Part shown: positions 44,399 through 53,055 of the stretch, piece after piece
Numbering within the stretch: position 1 is the first letter of the stretch
Layout of the letters: every line of letters starts with the position of its first letter
Program-made: the position numbers and the translations under genes
DNA from: Vogesella sp. XCS3
Lineage (GTDB): Bacteria; Pseudomonadota; Gammaproteobacteria; Burkholderiales; Chromobacteriaceae
DNA: 64,000 nt
Reading direction: 5' to 3'
Assembly: GCF_020616155.1 (NCBI RefSeq)
Contig: NZ_CP085531.1
Coordinates: 100,539 to 164,538, forward strand
Notes under the pieces: generated by a model
Database searches by the model: none
What the model saw: only the letters and a program-made list of their open reading frames with translations
What the model was told of the DNA's origin: nothing

Positions 44399-45175
44399 AT
44401 GAGTGAAAATTTCAAGCAGTGCGGTGAGCGATCTGGAGTGTACGCCGTTCGGTTCCGCAGCAACTGGGATGGAGAGGGCGACATCTTGATGGTGTTTGCC
44501 TCCCTGTCGGCTGATGGCAAGTGGGTAGACGAGGAGACCAACAAACCCCTGTTGGAGTACGAAGGCGATGAGATTTTGCAAGCATGGTTGTTGAATGACC
44601 CTGAAGATCTACCAGATGCCATGACCCAGGCGGCAGCGTCTCTGGAGGACAACAATTGTCTTGAGCAGGCATTCGCACTGCGCACCTGGTTTGCCATGGG
44701 CATTTCTGTGCCGGCGCTGTCGCCCCCCAGCCATTCCGACGATGCAGCCGTTGATCGCTTTGCCGCCGCGATGAAGGCCAAGCTTGCCATGGCTCGCGTC
44801 AAGGGCCGTGGTGGCTGGGATGACCCCGCACAATGCTCTGTCGAGCTTCTTGCGAAGTTGCTTGTTGGCCATGTAGGCAAGGGCAATACCGGCAATTTCG
44901 AAGACATTGCCAATTTGGCCATGATGCTCCACCAGCGGAACGCCGATCCGAAAGTTTTGGCTGAAGCAGCAGCGGCCGCCGCACATGACACAGCAGAGAA
45001 GAACGACCCTGCACTGGCTGTCCTCCGATTCATGATGACACTGGATGACCATGATGCGATGGACTACCTCCGCGCATGGAACGAGGGCTGCTTCGCAGAG
45101 TGCCGCAAGGAATGGCCGGAAGCGCCGGCAGAATGCTACATCGGCGCAGATCCGCTGTACGTCATCGGCTCGTGA
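44399..45175 (+). CDS. Hypothetical protein with phage Ea22-type C-terminal region
   Basis: 258 residues; the ATG at 44399 follows AGGTGG. The segment G-R-G-G-W-D-D-P-A-Q-C-S and A-M-M-L-H-Q-R is a signature I know from the C-terminal part of many phage Ea22-like early proteins, where its function is unknown. The N-terminal 90 residues are of a different type. It lies just before the DUF5131 gene (10-base gap). Confidence 0.65.
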   Translation: MSENFKQCGERSGVYAVRFRSNWDGEGDILMVFASLSADGKWVDEETNKPLLEYEGDEILQAWLLNDPEDLPDAMTQAAASLEDNNCLEQAFALRTWFAMGISVPALSPPSHSDDAAVDRFAAAMKAKLAMARVKGRGGWDDPAQCSVELLAKLLVGHVGKGNTGNFEDIANLAMMLHQRNADPKVLAEAAAAAAHDTAEKNDPALAVLRFMMTLDDHDAMDYLRAWNEGCFAECRKEWPEAPAECYIGADPLYVIGS

Positions 45176-45185
45176 AAGGTTAGCC

Positions 45186-46283
45186 ATGTCCGCGAAAACA
45201 GGGATTGAATGGACCGATGCAACCTGGAACCCGGTTACTGGGTGCGCAAAAGTCAGTCAAGGCTGTCGGAACTGCTACGCATTGCGCGATTGGCCGCGCA
45301 TGGCAGCCGCACAGCATACCGTTTATTACGGGCGCGAGTTCACCGATGTGCAGTGTCACCGAGAACGGCTGGAGCAGCCGATCCGTTGGAGAAGGCCGCG
45401 CATGATTTTCGTGAACTCGATGTCGGATCTGTTTCACGAAAGTGTGCCGGACGAGTTCATCGACAGTGTCTTTGCTGTGATGGCCATTGCTGACCAGCAC
45501 ACGTTCCAGGTGTTGACAAAGCGGCCAGAGCGCATGCAGCGCTACATGCTCACCCTTCAGGCTCGTTCGCAAGAGATAGCCCAGGCCGCCATGAACGTTC
45601 TGAATGGCAACTATTGGTCCGATGGTGACGGCATGTGGGATTGCGTCGCTCACCGGATCGATGCTGGCCCGCTACCTAATGTCTGGCTAGGCGTTTCAGT
45701 TGAAGACCAAGCGACGGCAGACGAGCGTATCCCACACCTGCTTCAGACTTCTGCGGCCGTACGCTGGATCAGTGCTGAGCCGCTGTTGGGACCGGTTGAC
45801 CTGTCCGGTGAGTACCTGGCTAAAAAGCTGGGGGGGAGGTATCCGTTCCCAAGCCTGGCAGATGAACACAGGACAAAATTGATCGACTTACTGGACTGGG
45901 TCGTTGTCGGCGGCGAGTCCGGCCGCAAGGCACGCCCTATGCATCCGGCGTGGGCGCGCATGTTGCGGGATCAATGCAAAGCGGCCGGCGTGCAATTCCT
46001 GTTCAAACAGTGGGGCGAGTGGAAGCCAATCAGTGAAATGGCTGATGAAGAGTGTGACGCGCTGTATCGCTCCAACCGAGTCGCTAAAGAAGGCGAAGAT
46101 CAGCGCGTTCTGGATGACATTTATGGGAGGACATGCCGCGTTGAAACGGCTGCTATCGGTGACGGTGGCGAGTGCGGTTTTGATGTGGCCTACCGCAACA
46201 ATGGCATGCAGATGTTCCAGGTTGGCAAAAAAGCAGCTGGCCGGCTGCTCGATGGTGCGGGCCATGACTGTTATCCATCCTGA
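45186..46283 (+). CDS. Phage Gp37/Gp68 family protein (DUF5131)
   Basis: 365 residues. The start K-T-G-I-E-W-T-D-A-T-W-N-P-V-T-G-C and C-R-N-C-Y-A are diagnostic for this family; Cys20, Cys27 and Cys30 form a radical-SAM-like cluster site. Later Q-V-L-T-K-R-P and W-V-V-V-G-G-E-S-G are also family motifs. Members are found on phages and plasmids; the substrate is not known. A/G-rich AAAGGTT precedes the ATG. Confidence 0.8.
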   Translation: MSAKTGIEWTDATWNPVTGCAKVSQGCRNCYALRDWPRMAAAQHTVYYGREFTDVQCHRERLEQPIRWRRPRMIFVNSMSDLFHESVPDEFIDSVFAVMAIADQHTFQVLTKRPERMQRYMLTLQARSQEIAQAAMNVLNGNYWSDGDGMWDCVAHRIDAGPLPNVWLGVSVEDQATADERIPHLLQTSAAVRWISAEPLLGPVDLSGEYLAKKLGGRYPFPSLADEHRTKLIDLLDWVVVGGESGRKARPMHPAWARMLRDQCKAAGVQFLFKQWGEWKPISEMADEECDALYRSNRVAKEGEDQRVLDDIYGRTCRVETAAIGDGGECGFDVAYRNNGMQMFQVGKKAAGRLLDGAGHDCYPS

Positions 46284-46364
46284 TTGGCGGTTTCGCGTCG
46301 TAAGTCTGACGTTCTGATGGGCGGCATAAGTCCGTCAGAACAACAATTAACAATGAGGTGCATT

Positions 46365-48755
46365 GTGCTCTTACCTTTCGAACTAGATCCCCAGATCATT
46401 CACCACATCATCTACAGCCAAGCCGGCTCCATCGGAAAAGCGATCATCGAACTACTGATGAACTCTGTCGATGCCAGCGCCACGGCAGTGCGCCTCACGA
46501 TGTCGAAGGATGGTTTCAGTTGCGTTGACGACGGAACCGGTTTTGCCAGTCGTGATGATGTGTTGCGCTATTTCGGTCGTTTTGGCACGCCGCACCAGGA
46601 AGGCGATGCTACCTATGGCCGTTTCCGGCTTGGGCGAGGCCAAATCATGGCTCACGCCAGCACTGCGTGGCAGTCAAACCGCTGGCAGATGATAGTCAAT
46701 ACCCGTTCCATGGGTTACAACTACGAGCTGGAAGACCTCGCCACTGTTACGCCTGGCTGCCACATCACAGGCTCTTGGTATGAGCCTTTGACTGATGCCG
46801 AACTGATGTCGGCTGTGCAGGAAGTGCGGGACCTGGTCCGCTACACCCCAGTCAGAGTGGAATTGAATGGACGCCTGATTACCCGTGATCCTCACGCTGA
46901 GAAGTGGGATTTCGAGGATGAGTTTGCCTACTACCGGGCAAAGGAAGACGGTGCGGTATCCATCTACAACCAGGGGGTTCTGGTTCGACATGATCCTGGC
47001 CATTTCTGGGGGGCTGGTGGTCTGATTGTGTCGAAGAAGGCCATTGCCCTGAATGTCTCTCGTACCGAAATCCTTCGTAAAACCTGCCCTGTATGGAAGT
47101 CCATCGCTAAGCAATTTGGCACACTGGCTGACGCAGTTGCTGCTCGCCTCGGAGATCATCGCAAGACCCAAGCGCGTCGAGAAAAGTCAGCGCGGGCACT
47201 ACTCAGTGGTGACCCGAAAATTGTACATATCTACGAAAATGAAGAGGTAATCACCATCCTTCCGGGAAAGCATCACATCACGCTGAGTGCTTTTCTGCAC
47301 AAATCACAGTGGAAGCACGGCGGGAAAATTACCATCGTTGAAAACGGCTTTGATGTGCCGAAGGGGGAGGCCATTGCGCGAGAAGGTATCGCTCAAGTGG
47401 TACACCCACAAACTCTGCAACGTTTTGGCTGCTACAGTCCAGAGGATTTCCGGGAATGCCTCGAACGTATTGCGCATAACATCCGAGAGGATGTTGCCAA
47501 CAATGGCACTCAGCTTTGGGGGGTACGGGCGCTCTTTATTCCGGAGCTGATCGACTTTGCGACGTTACGGGAGGCATTCCTGGAACGAACCCGCGTCATT
47601 TCTGAAAAGGATGTACTGGACAAAGAGACTCGCCGAGCATGGGTCGCCTTGCGCTGGTGCATCCAGCAGTATGCCGGCGCATGTTCCGGAGGGGAGATGT
47701 ATCGTGATGGGAGGTTACGCTACAACGACGAACACAAGATGCACATTCTGCTCGGGGAATCTAATACTGCTGAGGCATGGACCGATGGCAAGACCTATAT
47801 AGCCATCGACGAGAAAATTGTGCAGCGACTGAAGAATGAACCTCTGAAGACGACAGCCTACATCTTCGGCTTGGTCGAGCATGAAGTGGCACACCAAGGA
47901 GATAGCCTTGATTGTGGCCATGACGAAGCTTTCTACCAACGCTATCACGACATCTCGATTCGCATGAGTCCTGAGCGTCAGCGCTATATCCACATGTGGC
48001 TCATGAAGTACACCGCCAGCATGGAAAGCGAGGGCAAAAAGGCCAGTGGCAAGGCATGGGCGGAACGATACCTCGTGGACAGGGCCGGTAGCGGGCGTCA
48101 GAAAAGAGGATTGTCTCGCGTGATCGATGATGTTTCGTCGCACCCGGTAGTAACCTCCGCAGTGCCCGAGGAAAGCATGTCATTCATCAACTCTGTAAAT
48201 TTCCGACTTGTTACAGCGGGGCTTTGCCCTCCACCCCCTGATTGGTCGGATGTTATAGAGAAAGCCCGTCTTGTACAGCTTGAGATGGCAGAGCAGCATC
48301 GGCTTGAGATGGCAGAGCAGCATCAGCAAGAAGCCGCACTCCAGGCGGACCAGCAAGCAGCAGACGATGCTCTTTATCAGGAGTATCAGGATGAGCTGAA
48401 TACTTGCAGAGCGCGATATGCCGCGCTTCTTGGAGTTGAACCAACAGAGATTAGTGATGATGCATTGAATTACATATATCACACCACTGACAGCGATGAA
48501 TCTATTCGCACTGCGTGGGCTGAAAAAGAGTGGGGGCAATTTTACGACCCGGACTATCCGGATTTTCATGAGGCGATGGAGCAGCAACAAGCAGACCAAG
48601 TAGAAGACCCTCGACTACGTCTTGATGTAGCACTCAGAGACTTGGTACAGACAGGGGAAACCTGGTGGGGCTTGGAGCGGAATGCTGCTGCCGCAGGTTT
48701 CTTCAGAGTTGAAGAGTATCTTCAGTGGCGGGCTTCTGAACAACAAGCAAACTGA
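46365..48755 (+). CDS. GHKL (HSP90-like) ATPase with HExxH motif, MORC/MutL-like
   Basis: 796 residues from the GTG at 46365, chosen for its GAGGTG ribosome site; ATGs at 46353 and 46317 remain possible. The N box E-L-L-M-N-S-V-D-A (about 28-36), the G1 box D-D-G-T-G (54-58) and the glycine-rich lid G-R-F-R-L-G-R-G (about 85-95) make a GHKL ATPase like MutL, HSP90 and MORC. Farther on, H-E-V-A-H (about 506-510) followed by D-C-G-H-D-E-A-F suggests a zinc-metalloprotease-like site. The C-terminus has two near-identical L-E-M-A-E-Q-H repeats in a coiled coil. Its role is unknown. Confidence 0.8.
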   Translation: MLLPFELDPQIIHHIIYSQAGSIGKAIIELLMNSVDASATAVRLTMSKDGFSCVDDGTGFASRDDVLRYFGRFGTPHQEGDATYGRFRLGRGQIMAHASTAWQSNRWQMIVNTRSMGYNYELEDLATVTPGCHITGSWYEPLTDAELMSAVQEVRDLVRYTPVRVELNGRLITRDPHAEKWDFEDEFAYYRAKEDGAVSIYNQGVLVRHDPGHFWGAGGLIVSKKAIALNVSRTEILRKTCPVWKSIAKQFGTLADAVAARLGDHRKTQARREKSARALLSGDPKIVHIYENEEVITILPGKHHITLSAFLHKSQWKHGGKITIVENGFDVPKGEAIAREGIAQVVHPQTLQRFGCYSPEDFRECLERIAHNIREDVANNGTQLWGVRALFIPELIDFATLREAFLERTRVISEKDVLDKETRRAWVALRWCIQQYAGACSGGEMYRDGRLRYNDEHKMHILLGESNTAEAWTDGKTYIAIDEKIVQRLKNEPLKTTAYIFGLVEHEVAHQGDSLDCGHDEAFYQRYHDISIRMSPERQRYIHMWLMKYTASMESEGKKASGKAWAERYLVDRAGSGRQKRGLSRVIDDVSSHPVVTSAVPEESMSFINSVNFRLVTAGLCPPPPDWSDVIEKARLVQLEMAEQHRLEMAEQHQQEAALQADQQAADDALYQEYQDELNTCRARYAALLGVEPTEISDDALNYIYHTTDSDESIRTAWAEKEWGQFYDPDYPDFHEAMEQQQADQVEDPRLRLDVALRDLVQTGETWWGLERNAAAAGFFRVEEYLQWRASEQQAN

Positions 48756-48804
48756 ATTTCGCTTCCGATCAACTCAATAGAACAATCAGGACTCGCGGAA
48801 TTTT

Positions 48805-48835
48805 GGAAAAGGCCAGTGCTTCGCTGGCCTTTTCC
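48805..48835 (+). terminator. Terminator after the GHKL gene
   Basis: Long stem GGAAAAGGCCAG / CTGGCCTTTTCC with a short loop; the T-rich arm serves as the U-tract. Confidence 0.8.
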
Positions 48836-48900
48836 ATTGCAGTCAATTGTTTTACCCATTGTCACTTTGGCAAACTGATTTCATTCATAGGAGTACCAAG

Positions 48901-49200
48901 ATGAACAGATTGCCAAAATATGGCACTTCTTCGATACGCGCTTTTTCTATTAACTCAGGTGGCAGGAGGCAGAGCTGGGTTGTTATGTTATCCAGCGAAG
49001 TCGATCACAGCCTAAAAATGGAAGAGCGCTTGATTAGTGCCGACAGCAAAGAAATGGCGGAAAAGGTGGCCTTGATTGTAACGATGCTCTTGCCTCCAAT
49101 TACGGTAAAGGCGCGGAAAACTGATCAATCAGATGCGGGCAAAAAATTTATCAACCTTGACATTGCCCCCTCTAAAAACTGTTTCAAACAGGTGAAATAA
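48901..49200 (+). CDS. Hypothetical protein, 99 residues
   Basis: The ATG at 48901 has AGGAG 8 bases upstream. It is mixed alpha/beta with many Ser and Lys residues. Not recognised. It directly precedes the second methyltransferase (2 bases apart), and TTGTCACTTTGG, a weaker form of the GGTCACTT motif, lies upstream. Confidence 0.6.
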   Translation: MNRLPKYGTSSIRAFSINSGGRRQSWVVMLSSEVDHSLKMEERLISADSKEMAEKVALIVTMLLPPITVKARKTDQSDAGKKFINLDIAPSKNCFKQVK

Positions 49201-49201
49201 A

Positions 49202-50614
49202 GTGATAATTGCCCAAGCCAATGTTCCTGAGGTTATTACAAAAGAACTGCAGATCGCTACCATTGGGACAAAGCGAAAAATCCGTCTTTCCAGCAACTGG
49301 TTGCCACTTGTCGGATTCGAACCTGGCATCCGCCATTCTGCTGAAGCGATAGCACCGCATCAAGGAATACAGCTGAAGTTTGATACTCACGGCCGCCAGC
49401 AGGTTTATCAGCGAAAATACAACCGGCGAAAAAACAATCCATTCGAGACAGTAATTGAGATTGCAGGCCAAGCGCTCATTAATGAGGCGATCCCAGGCTA
49501 TACCGAGCGGGTTCACTTTACGTTGCGTCATGGGGACATCATTATCCGGCCATTGCCGAATAGAACCTTCATGATTCGAAAGCGGCTTAAGGCTGAGCCA
49601 AAACCATTTGCCGCCATGGTTGCCATGACCAGCGGGATAGATCTGCACTGCCTCACCAATTCCGGTTTCTATATCGATAGCGTGCTGGAGTACAGACCCA
49701 AAGAAGTCCGCGACAAACAGGATCTAACCGAGTCAGGCGCACTGAATGCACTGGCCAACGCATCGCCACGACTACTGATCAATGAAGACATCAGCACGGT
49801 TGACTGGGGTAGGGTGGCGGATCTTATGCAGGATGCTCCGCAACTGGCCATCGTTCATATCAGTTTGCAGTGCGACGACTTTTCCACCAGCAAGGGAGGG
49901 AACCTGCGCCGGCAGGCTATCGAAAATCTCACTACGTCAAGAGACCTTGCCTACGACGGACTGCGGATGATTGAGACCGTCCAGCCAGCCTGCGTCATGC
50001 TGGAACAGGTAACCGGCTTCGGAGCATCGCCTGAGGCGGCAATGATCAAGTTGAAGCTCAGAAAGTGGGGCTACCACGTCACAGAAGCAAAGATGGCGGG
50101 CCGAGATTATGGCGGTATCACGCGGCGAGAACGCTACTATCTGATCGCTTCTGTCTTCCCAGGATTCGAAATGCCGGCCCCAGATATGAACAGCAAGTCC
50201 GAGTCGATCTGGGACACCATCAAGCCATTTTTGACGGGATGCCGCGATGTGAGCCACACCAAGTCATTGCAGGATGGCATTTCTGGTGGCCGTGCCAGAT
50301 TGATCACCCCGCAATCAGTTTCTGCGCCGACACTACTGAAGTCGCAATCACGCCAAGCGAAGGACAGCATCTACATTGACCCACAGGACGGCCGCTACCT
50401 ACTACCCAGCCTGGCCTTACAACAACGATTGAATGGCATTCCCGACACTATCAATCTCAGCTGCGTCAGCGAAACGATTGCCAGCGAGATCATCGGACAG
50501 TCTATCGAGTACCCCATGCACGAACAGATAGCCAAGGCACTACATCGGCATATTGCCGCTAACGTTGGCAGTCACAACGCTGTGATGATTCGTCACGCCT
50601 CATCTCCGAAATAG
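49202..50614 (+). CDS. Divergent cytosine methyltransferase-like protein
   Basis: 470 residues, GTG start following AGGTGAAATAAA. Architecture as in the gene at 41777: a SymE/AbrB-like N-terminal part (about 20-60, K-I-R-L-S-S-N-W-L-P-L-V-G-F-E-P-G), then a methyltransferase. Motif IV reads L-Q-C-D-D-F-S, with Gln in place of the usual Pro; the catalytic Cys stays. Motif VI reads L-E-Q-V, motif VIII R-R-E-R-Y-Y, and a motif X-like S-E-I-I-G-Q-S-I lies near the end. Motif I is hard to see, so cofactor binding is uncertain; it may be a low-activity or non-catalytic form. Confidence 0.75.
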   Translation: MIIAQANVPEVITKELQIATIGTKRKIRLSSNWLPLVGFEPGIRHSAEAIAPHQGIQLKFDTHGRQQVYQRKYNRRKNNPFETVIEIAGQALINEAIPGYTERVHFTLRHGDIIIRPLPNRTFMIRKRLKAEPKPFAAMVAMTSGIDLHCLTNSGFYIDSVLEYRPKEVRDKQDLTESGALNALANASPRLLINEDISTVDWGRVADLMQDAPQLAIVHISLQCDDFSTSKGGNLRRQAIENLTTSRDLAYDGLRMIETVQPACVMLEQVTGFGASPEAAMIKLKLRKWGYHVTEAKMAGRDYGGITRRERYYLIASVFPGFEMPAPDMNSKSESIWDTIKPFLTGCRDVSHTKSLQDGISGGRARLITPQSVSAPTLLKSQSRQAKDSIYIDPQDGRYLLPSLALQQRLNGIPDTINLSCVSETIASEIIGQSIEYPMHEQIAKALHRHIAANVGSHNAVMIRHASSPK

Positions 50615-50634
50615 CGAAAAAGACGAGGAAAGAT

Positions 50635-51168
50635 ATGATCAAGAATGAGGTTTGCACAATTTGTGGAAAGGTAGTTGAAGACTTCACCCCGGTATACAGC
50701 ATCACTGGCAATCACTACGATTGCGAATTTCCAGGTGGAAGAAAAACAGGGGAGGAGCTGATCGCCGAACTTGATCAGAAACTTGGTTGTCTAGTAGGAA
50801 AACCAAAAAAGAAGCGTGCCGTCGAGGGGACGGGACGAACCGCTAGAAAAGCGCAGTCGCGGGCAGTAGCGGCGATTGAAAAGGCGCTTGGCTTTGAGGT
50901 GTACGACGTGATGATCTGGAACCAGCAAGGCGCGTATCGTGGGCCTCATTGGGATTTAGATGCATGGGGGTTGCACTTCAGTTTTAGGGACGCCACCGGC
51001 CATGAATTTAAAGGGCAAGCCAGCTCTCTGGCCACGATGGGATACATCGTGAAAGCAAAGTTCGTTTACGCCGTCAAAGACAGAGGGTTCGCTACTTTCG
51101 ATATCTATGGCACTAATGATGCGGCAGATGCGGAAAAGCATCGCAACCACAAGCCATCAAAGACTTGA
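50635..51168 (+). CDS. Hypothetical protein with N-terminal zinc site
   Basis: 177 residues. C-T-I-C-G-K near the start and C-E-F about 25 residues on suggest a zinc-binding N-terminus. A basic stretch (P-K-K-K-R-A, T-A-R-K-A-Q-S-R) precedes a beta-rich C-terminal half with several Trp/Tyr. An AGGAAAGAT ribosome site is good. Not recognised. Confidence 0.65.
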   Translation: MIKNEVCTICGKVVEDFTPVYSITGNHYDCEFPGGRKTGEELIAELDQKLGCLVGKPKKKRAVEGTGRTARKAQSRAVAAIEKALGFEVYDVMIWNQQGAYRGPHWDLDAWGLHFSFRDATGHEFKGQASSLATMGYIVKAKFVYAVKDRGFATFDIYGTNDAADAEKHRNHKPSKT

Positions 51169-51235
51169 GGGGCGCGACGAGGTAGCCTAAGGGAAGAACT
51201 TCTTTTATCTCGAAAAATCCGCCCCACCGCATTAG

Positions 51236-51270
51236 AATTTTCGCTTCGATAAGGTAGACTAGCGAAAATT
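51236..51270. promoter_or_regulatory. Inverted repeat AATTTTCGCT...AGCGAAAATT
   Basis: Perfect 10-base arms around a 15-base loop, followed by TTT, 18 bases before the start of the small reading frame at 51288. It could be an operator or a weak terminator. Confidence 0.5.
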
Positions 51271-51287
51271 TTTACGCGAGGTGCATA

Positions 51288-51404
51288 TTGGACAATATCA
51301 CAGAGTCCGCCATCAATCGTATCGGCATTGGCCACGTGCTTGGCACACGTTTGCGCGAATATCGCATACGGCTCGGTCTTTGGCATAAGGATCAAAGTCG
51401 ATGA
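51288..51404 (+). CDS. Truncated HTH-like small protein, 38 residues
   Basis: TTG start with GAGGTG upstream. Its sequence L-G-T-R-L-R-E-Y-R-I-R-L-G-L looks like the first helices of an XRE-type HTH domain, cut short. Its stop overlaps the ATG at 51401 (ATGA). It may be a remnant that now couples translation of the next gene. Confidence 0.4.
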   Translation: MDNITESAINRIGIGHVLGTRLREYRIRLGLWHKDQSR

Positions 51405-52273
51405 CATGGAAGAACGAGACCATTAGCACCTGGATTCAGCACTCGCCACCATGCTGGGCGACGGAGTTGATCCAGAATTGGGCCGATGTATTCCCCCGCG
51501 ACTCCCCCCAAGCCGATGTATACGACTTCATACAGCATGCGCATACCGGCCCCGGAGACATCGATCTCGATACTGTTGTTGGCCAATGGGAGCACTATGC
51601 CGGACAATCCTGGCTGAACGCGCTATTCCAGCCGCAATACAAACCGTCAAAGATGCAGCGCATCTTGGCTATGGCAGACGCCAATCCCGGATACTATTTC
51701 TCGACGGAGCCAAAAGATATTTTTTTTGACTCCATCAATGGGCATGCCTGGTATTCGCACGGAGGGGGGAACCATAGGACAGTTGTCGGTAAGTTCCTGC
51801 ATGCCATGGCAAGAAGCAAGTCTGCTTGTAGTCCGCTATTGCAGTCGGTCCACAAAGCCCATTACCAGGTTGACTGGCAGGCATTTAGAACATTAAAGCA
51901 GCTACAGAACCTAATCAGAGAACGAGACCTTAATATATCGGTTGCACCATGGAAAATACTGCTGCACCGAGAGCGAACAGGCACGCACCAGACTGAGATA
52001 TCGGAGACCGCATTCTATGTAGCTGACTATCGATTCAGTTCGTCAGGCCAATTTGCTCACTTACACGCCGAAGAGTTCCTAAAGTTTGCTTATTGGGTGC
52101 TAGATCAAGATGGGAAATTTACCACCTGGGACGTAGCAAGAAACTGGACAGGTTACCTGTTCGGGAAATATCAGGGCATGCTCATTTACCCAGGCGGGGC
52201 ATCAGCCTCACTCATAAGTCGCCGTGCGTTTTCCAAGATACGCCAGTTGGCTTGGTCAAAACGCCTTTCTTGA
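51401..52273 (+). CDS. Hypothetical protein, 290 residues
   Basis: Not recognised. A G-G-G-N-H-R-T-V-V-G-K segment near residue 123 resembles the G-x-H-R box of ParB/Srx-fold proteins. The C-terminal 60 residues contain several aromatic residues. It starts after the small HTH-like frame and converges on the leftward gene at 52212; the two ends overlap by 62 bases. Confidence 0.6.
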   Translation: MTWKNETISTWIQHSPPCWATELIQNWADVFPRDSPQADVYDFIQHAHTGPGDIDLDTVVGQWEHYAGQSWLNALFQPQYKPSKMQRILAMADANPGYYFSTEPKDIFFDSINGHAWYSHGGGNHRTVVGKFLHAMARSKSACSPLLQSVHKAHYQVDWQAFRTLKQLQNLIRERDLNISVAPWKILLHRERTGTHQTEISETAFYVADYRFSSSGQFAHLHAEEFLKFAYWVLDQDGKFTTWDVARNWTGYLFGKYQGMLIYPGGASASLISRRAFSKIRQLAWSKRLS

Positions 52274-52529
52274 AAGAAACCGGCACCGCAGGAGGCATCC
52301 TTGCCTCAATGTTGATCGCCGAGCAAACGATGAGTCCTGCGCCATTGATGAGCCGAATTGCCCCCTTTGGGAGGGCAATGCCGGCACGAACCATCGGTGC
52401 AAGCGCGTAGAAGGTCTGCAAGCAGTTGTCCTCCGGCCCCTGGTGTATCACTCCCGTATCATCCTCAATGCGCCAGTACGCCTGCGCACGACTCTTTATG
52501 CTGAAGTCACTTTTTTTCTTACTGTCCAT
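52212..52529 (-). CDS. Hypothetical protein, 105 residues
   Basis: A coherent small protein with A-Y-W-R-I-E-D-D-T-G-V-I near the start. No strong ribosome site is seen. It overlaps the rightward gene by 62 bases. The 230 bases after its start, up to 52760, hold no gene but a likely promoter (TATGAT box near 52722). Confidence 0.5.
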   Translation of the reverse strand: MDSKKKSDFSIKSRAQAYWRIEDDTGVIHQGPEDNCLQTFYALAPMVRAGIALPKGAIRLINGAGLIVCSAINIEARMPPAVPVSFKKGVLTKPTGVSWKTHGDL

Positions 52530-52759
52530 ATCGACGAACCGGCAAACCTATCATAACGGCATACATGGCGAGTGTATCCCATTTACATCAGGCATGTATC
52601 GATTCCGAGGCACTAACCGACGTTTTATGACGTTATTTTATTGCCGTTAATAACAGTTATCGGACATTACTGCACCCCCTACTAGTCTACCGTAAAATTT
52701 TCATAATAGATATTTTTGGTATGCTATGATGCATCTTATATCAAACACTTTCTTATCTT

Positions 52760-53038
52760 ATGGACATCGATATAGATCGTATTGCAGAGGCAAAGAAAGC
52801 CATCAATGCTGCAATCTCCACCCTTGCCAGCCTGAAAGCCGCTGCAGAATATCAAGAAGATGCTGATGATCTTGACCTTGTAGAGCTGCAGGCCGCCACC
52901 ATGGGCACATTTCTCTCGGACCTGGAGCTTGGCATGGTCAGGTCAATGAATACGACCTCTTTAGATGAGGCCATTCAAAAAATTCATGACTTTTGTATGG
53001 AAATACAAAAACACGCAGCAAAAATGAAACACCAATGA
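52760..53038 (+). CDS. Hypothetical helical protein, 92 residues
   Basis: An acidic, all-helical protein (M-D-I-D-I-D-R-I-A-E-A-K-K start). Not recognised. No ribosome site is evident. It stands 17 bases before the membrane protein gene and is likely in the same operon. Confidence 0.6.
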   Translation: MDIDIDRIAEAKKAINAAISTLASLKAAAEYQEDADDLDLVELQAATMGTFLSDLELGMVRSMNTTSLDEAIQKIHDFCMEIQKHAAKMKHQ

Positions 53039-53055
53039 CTAAATAGGAGTTTTTT

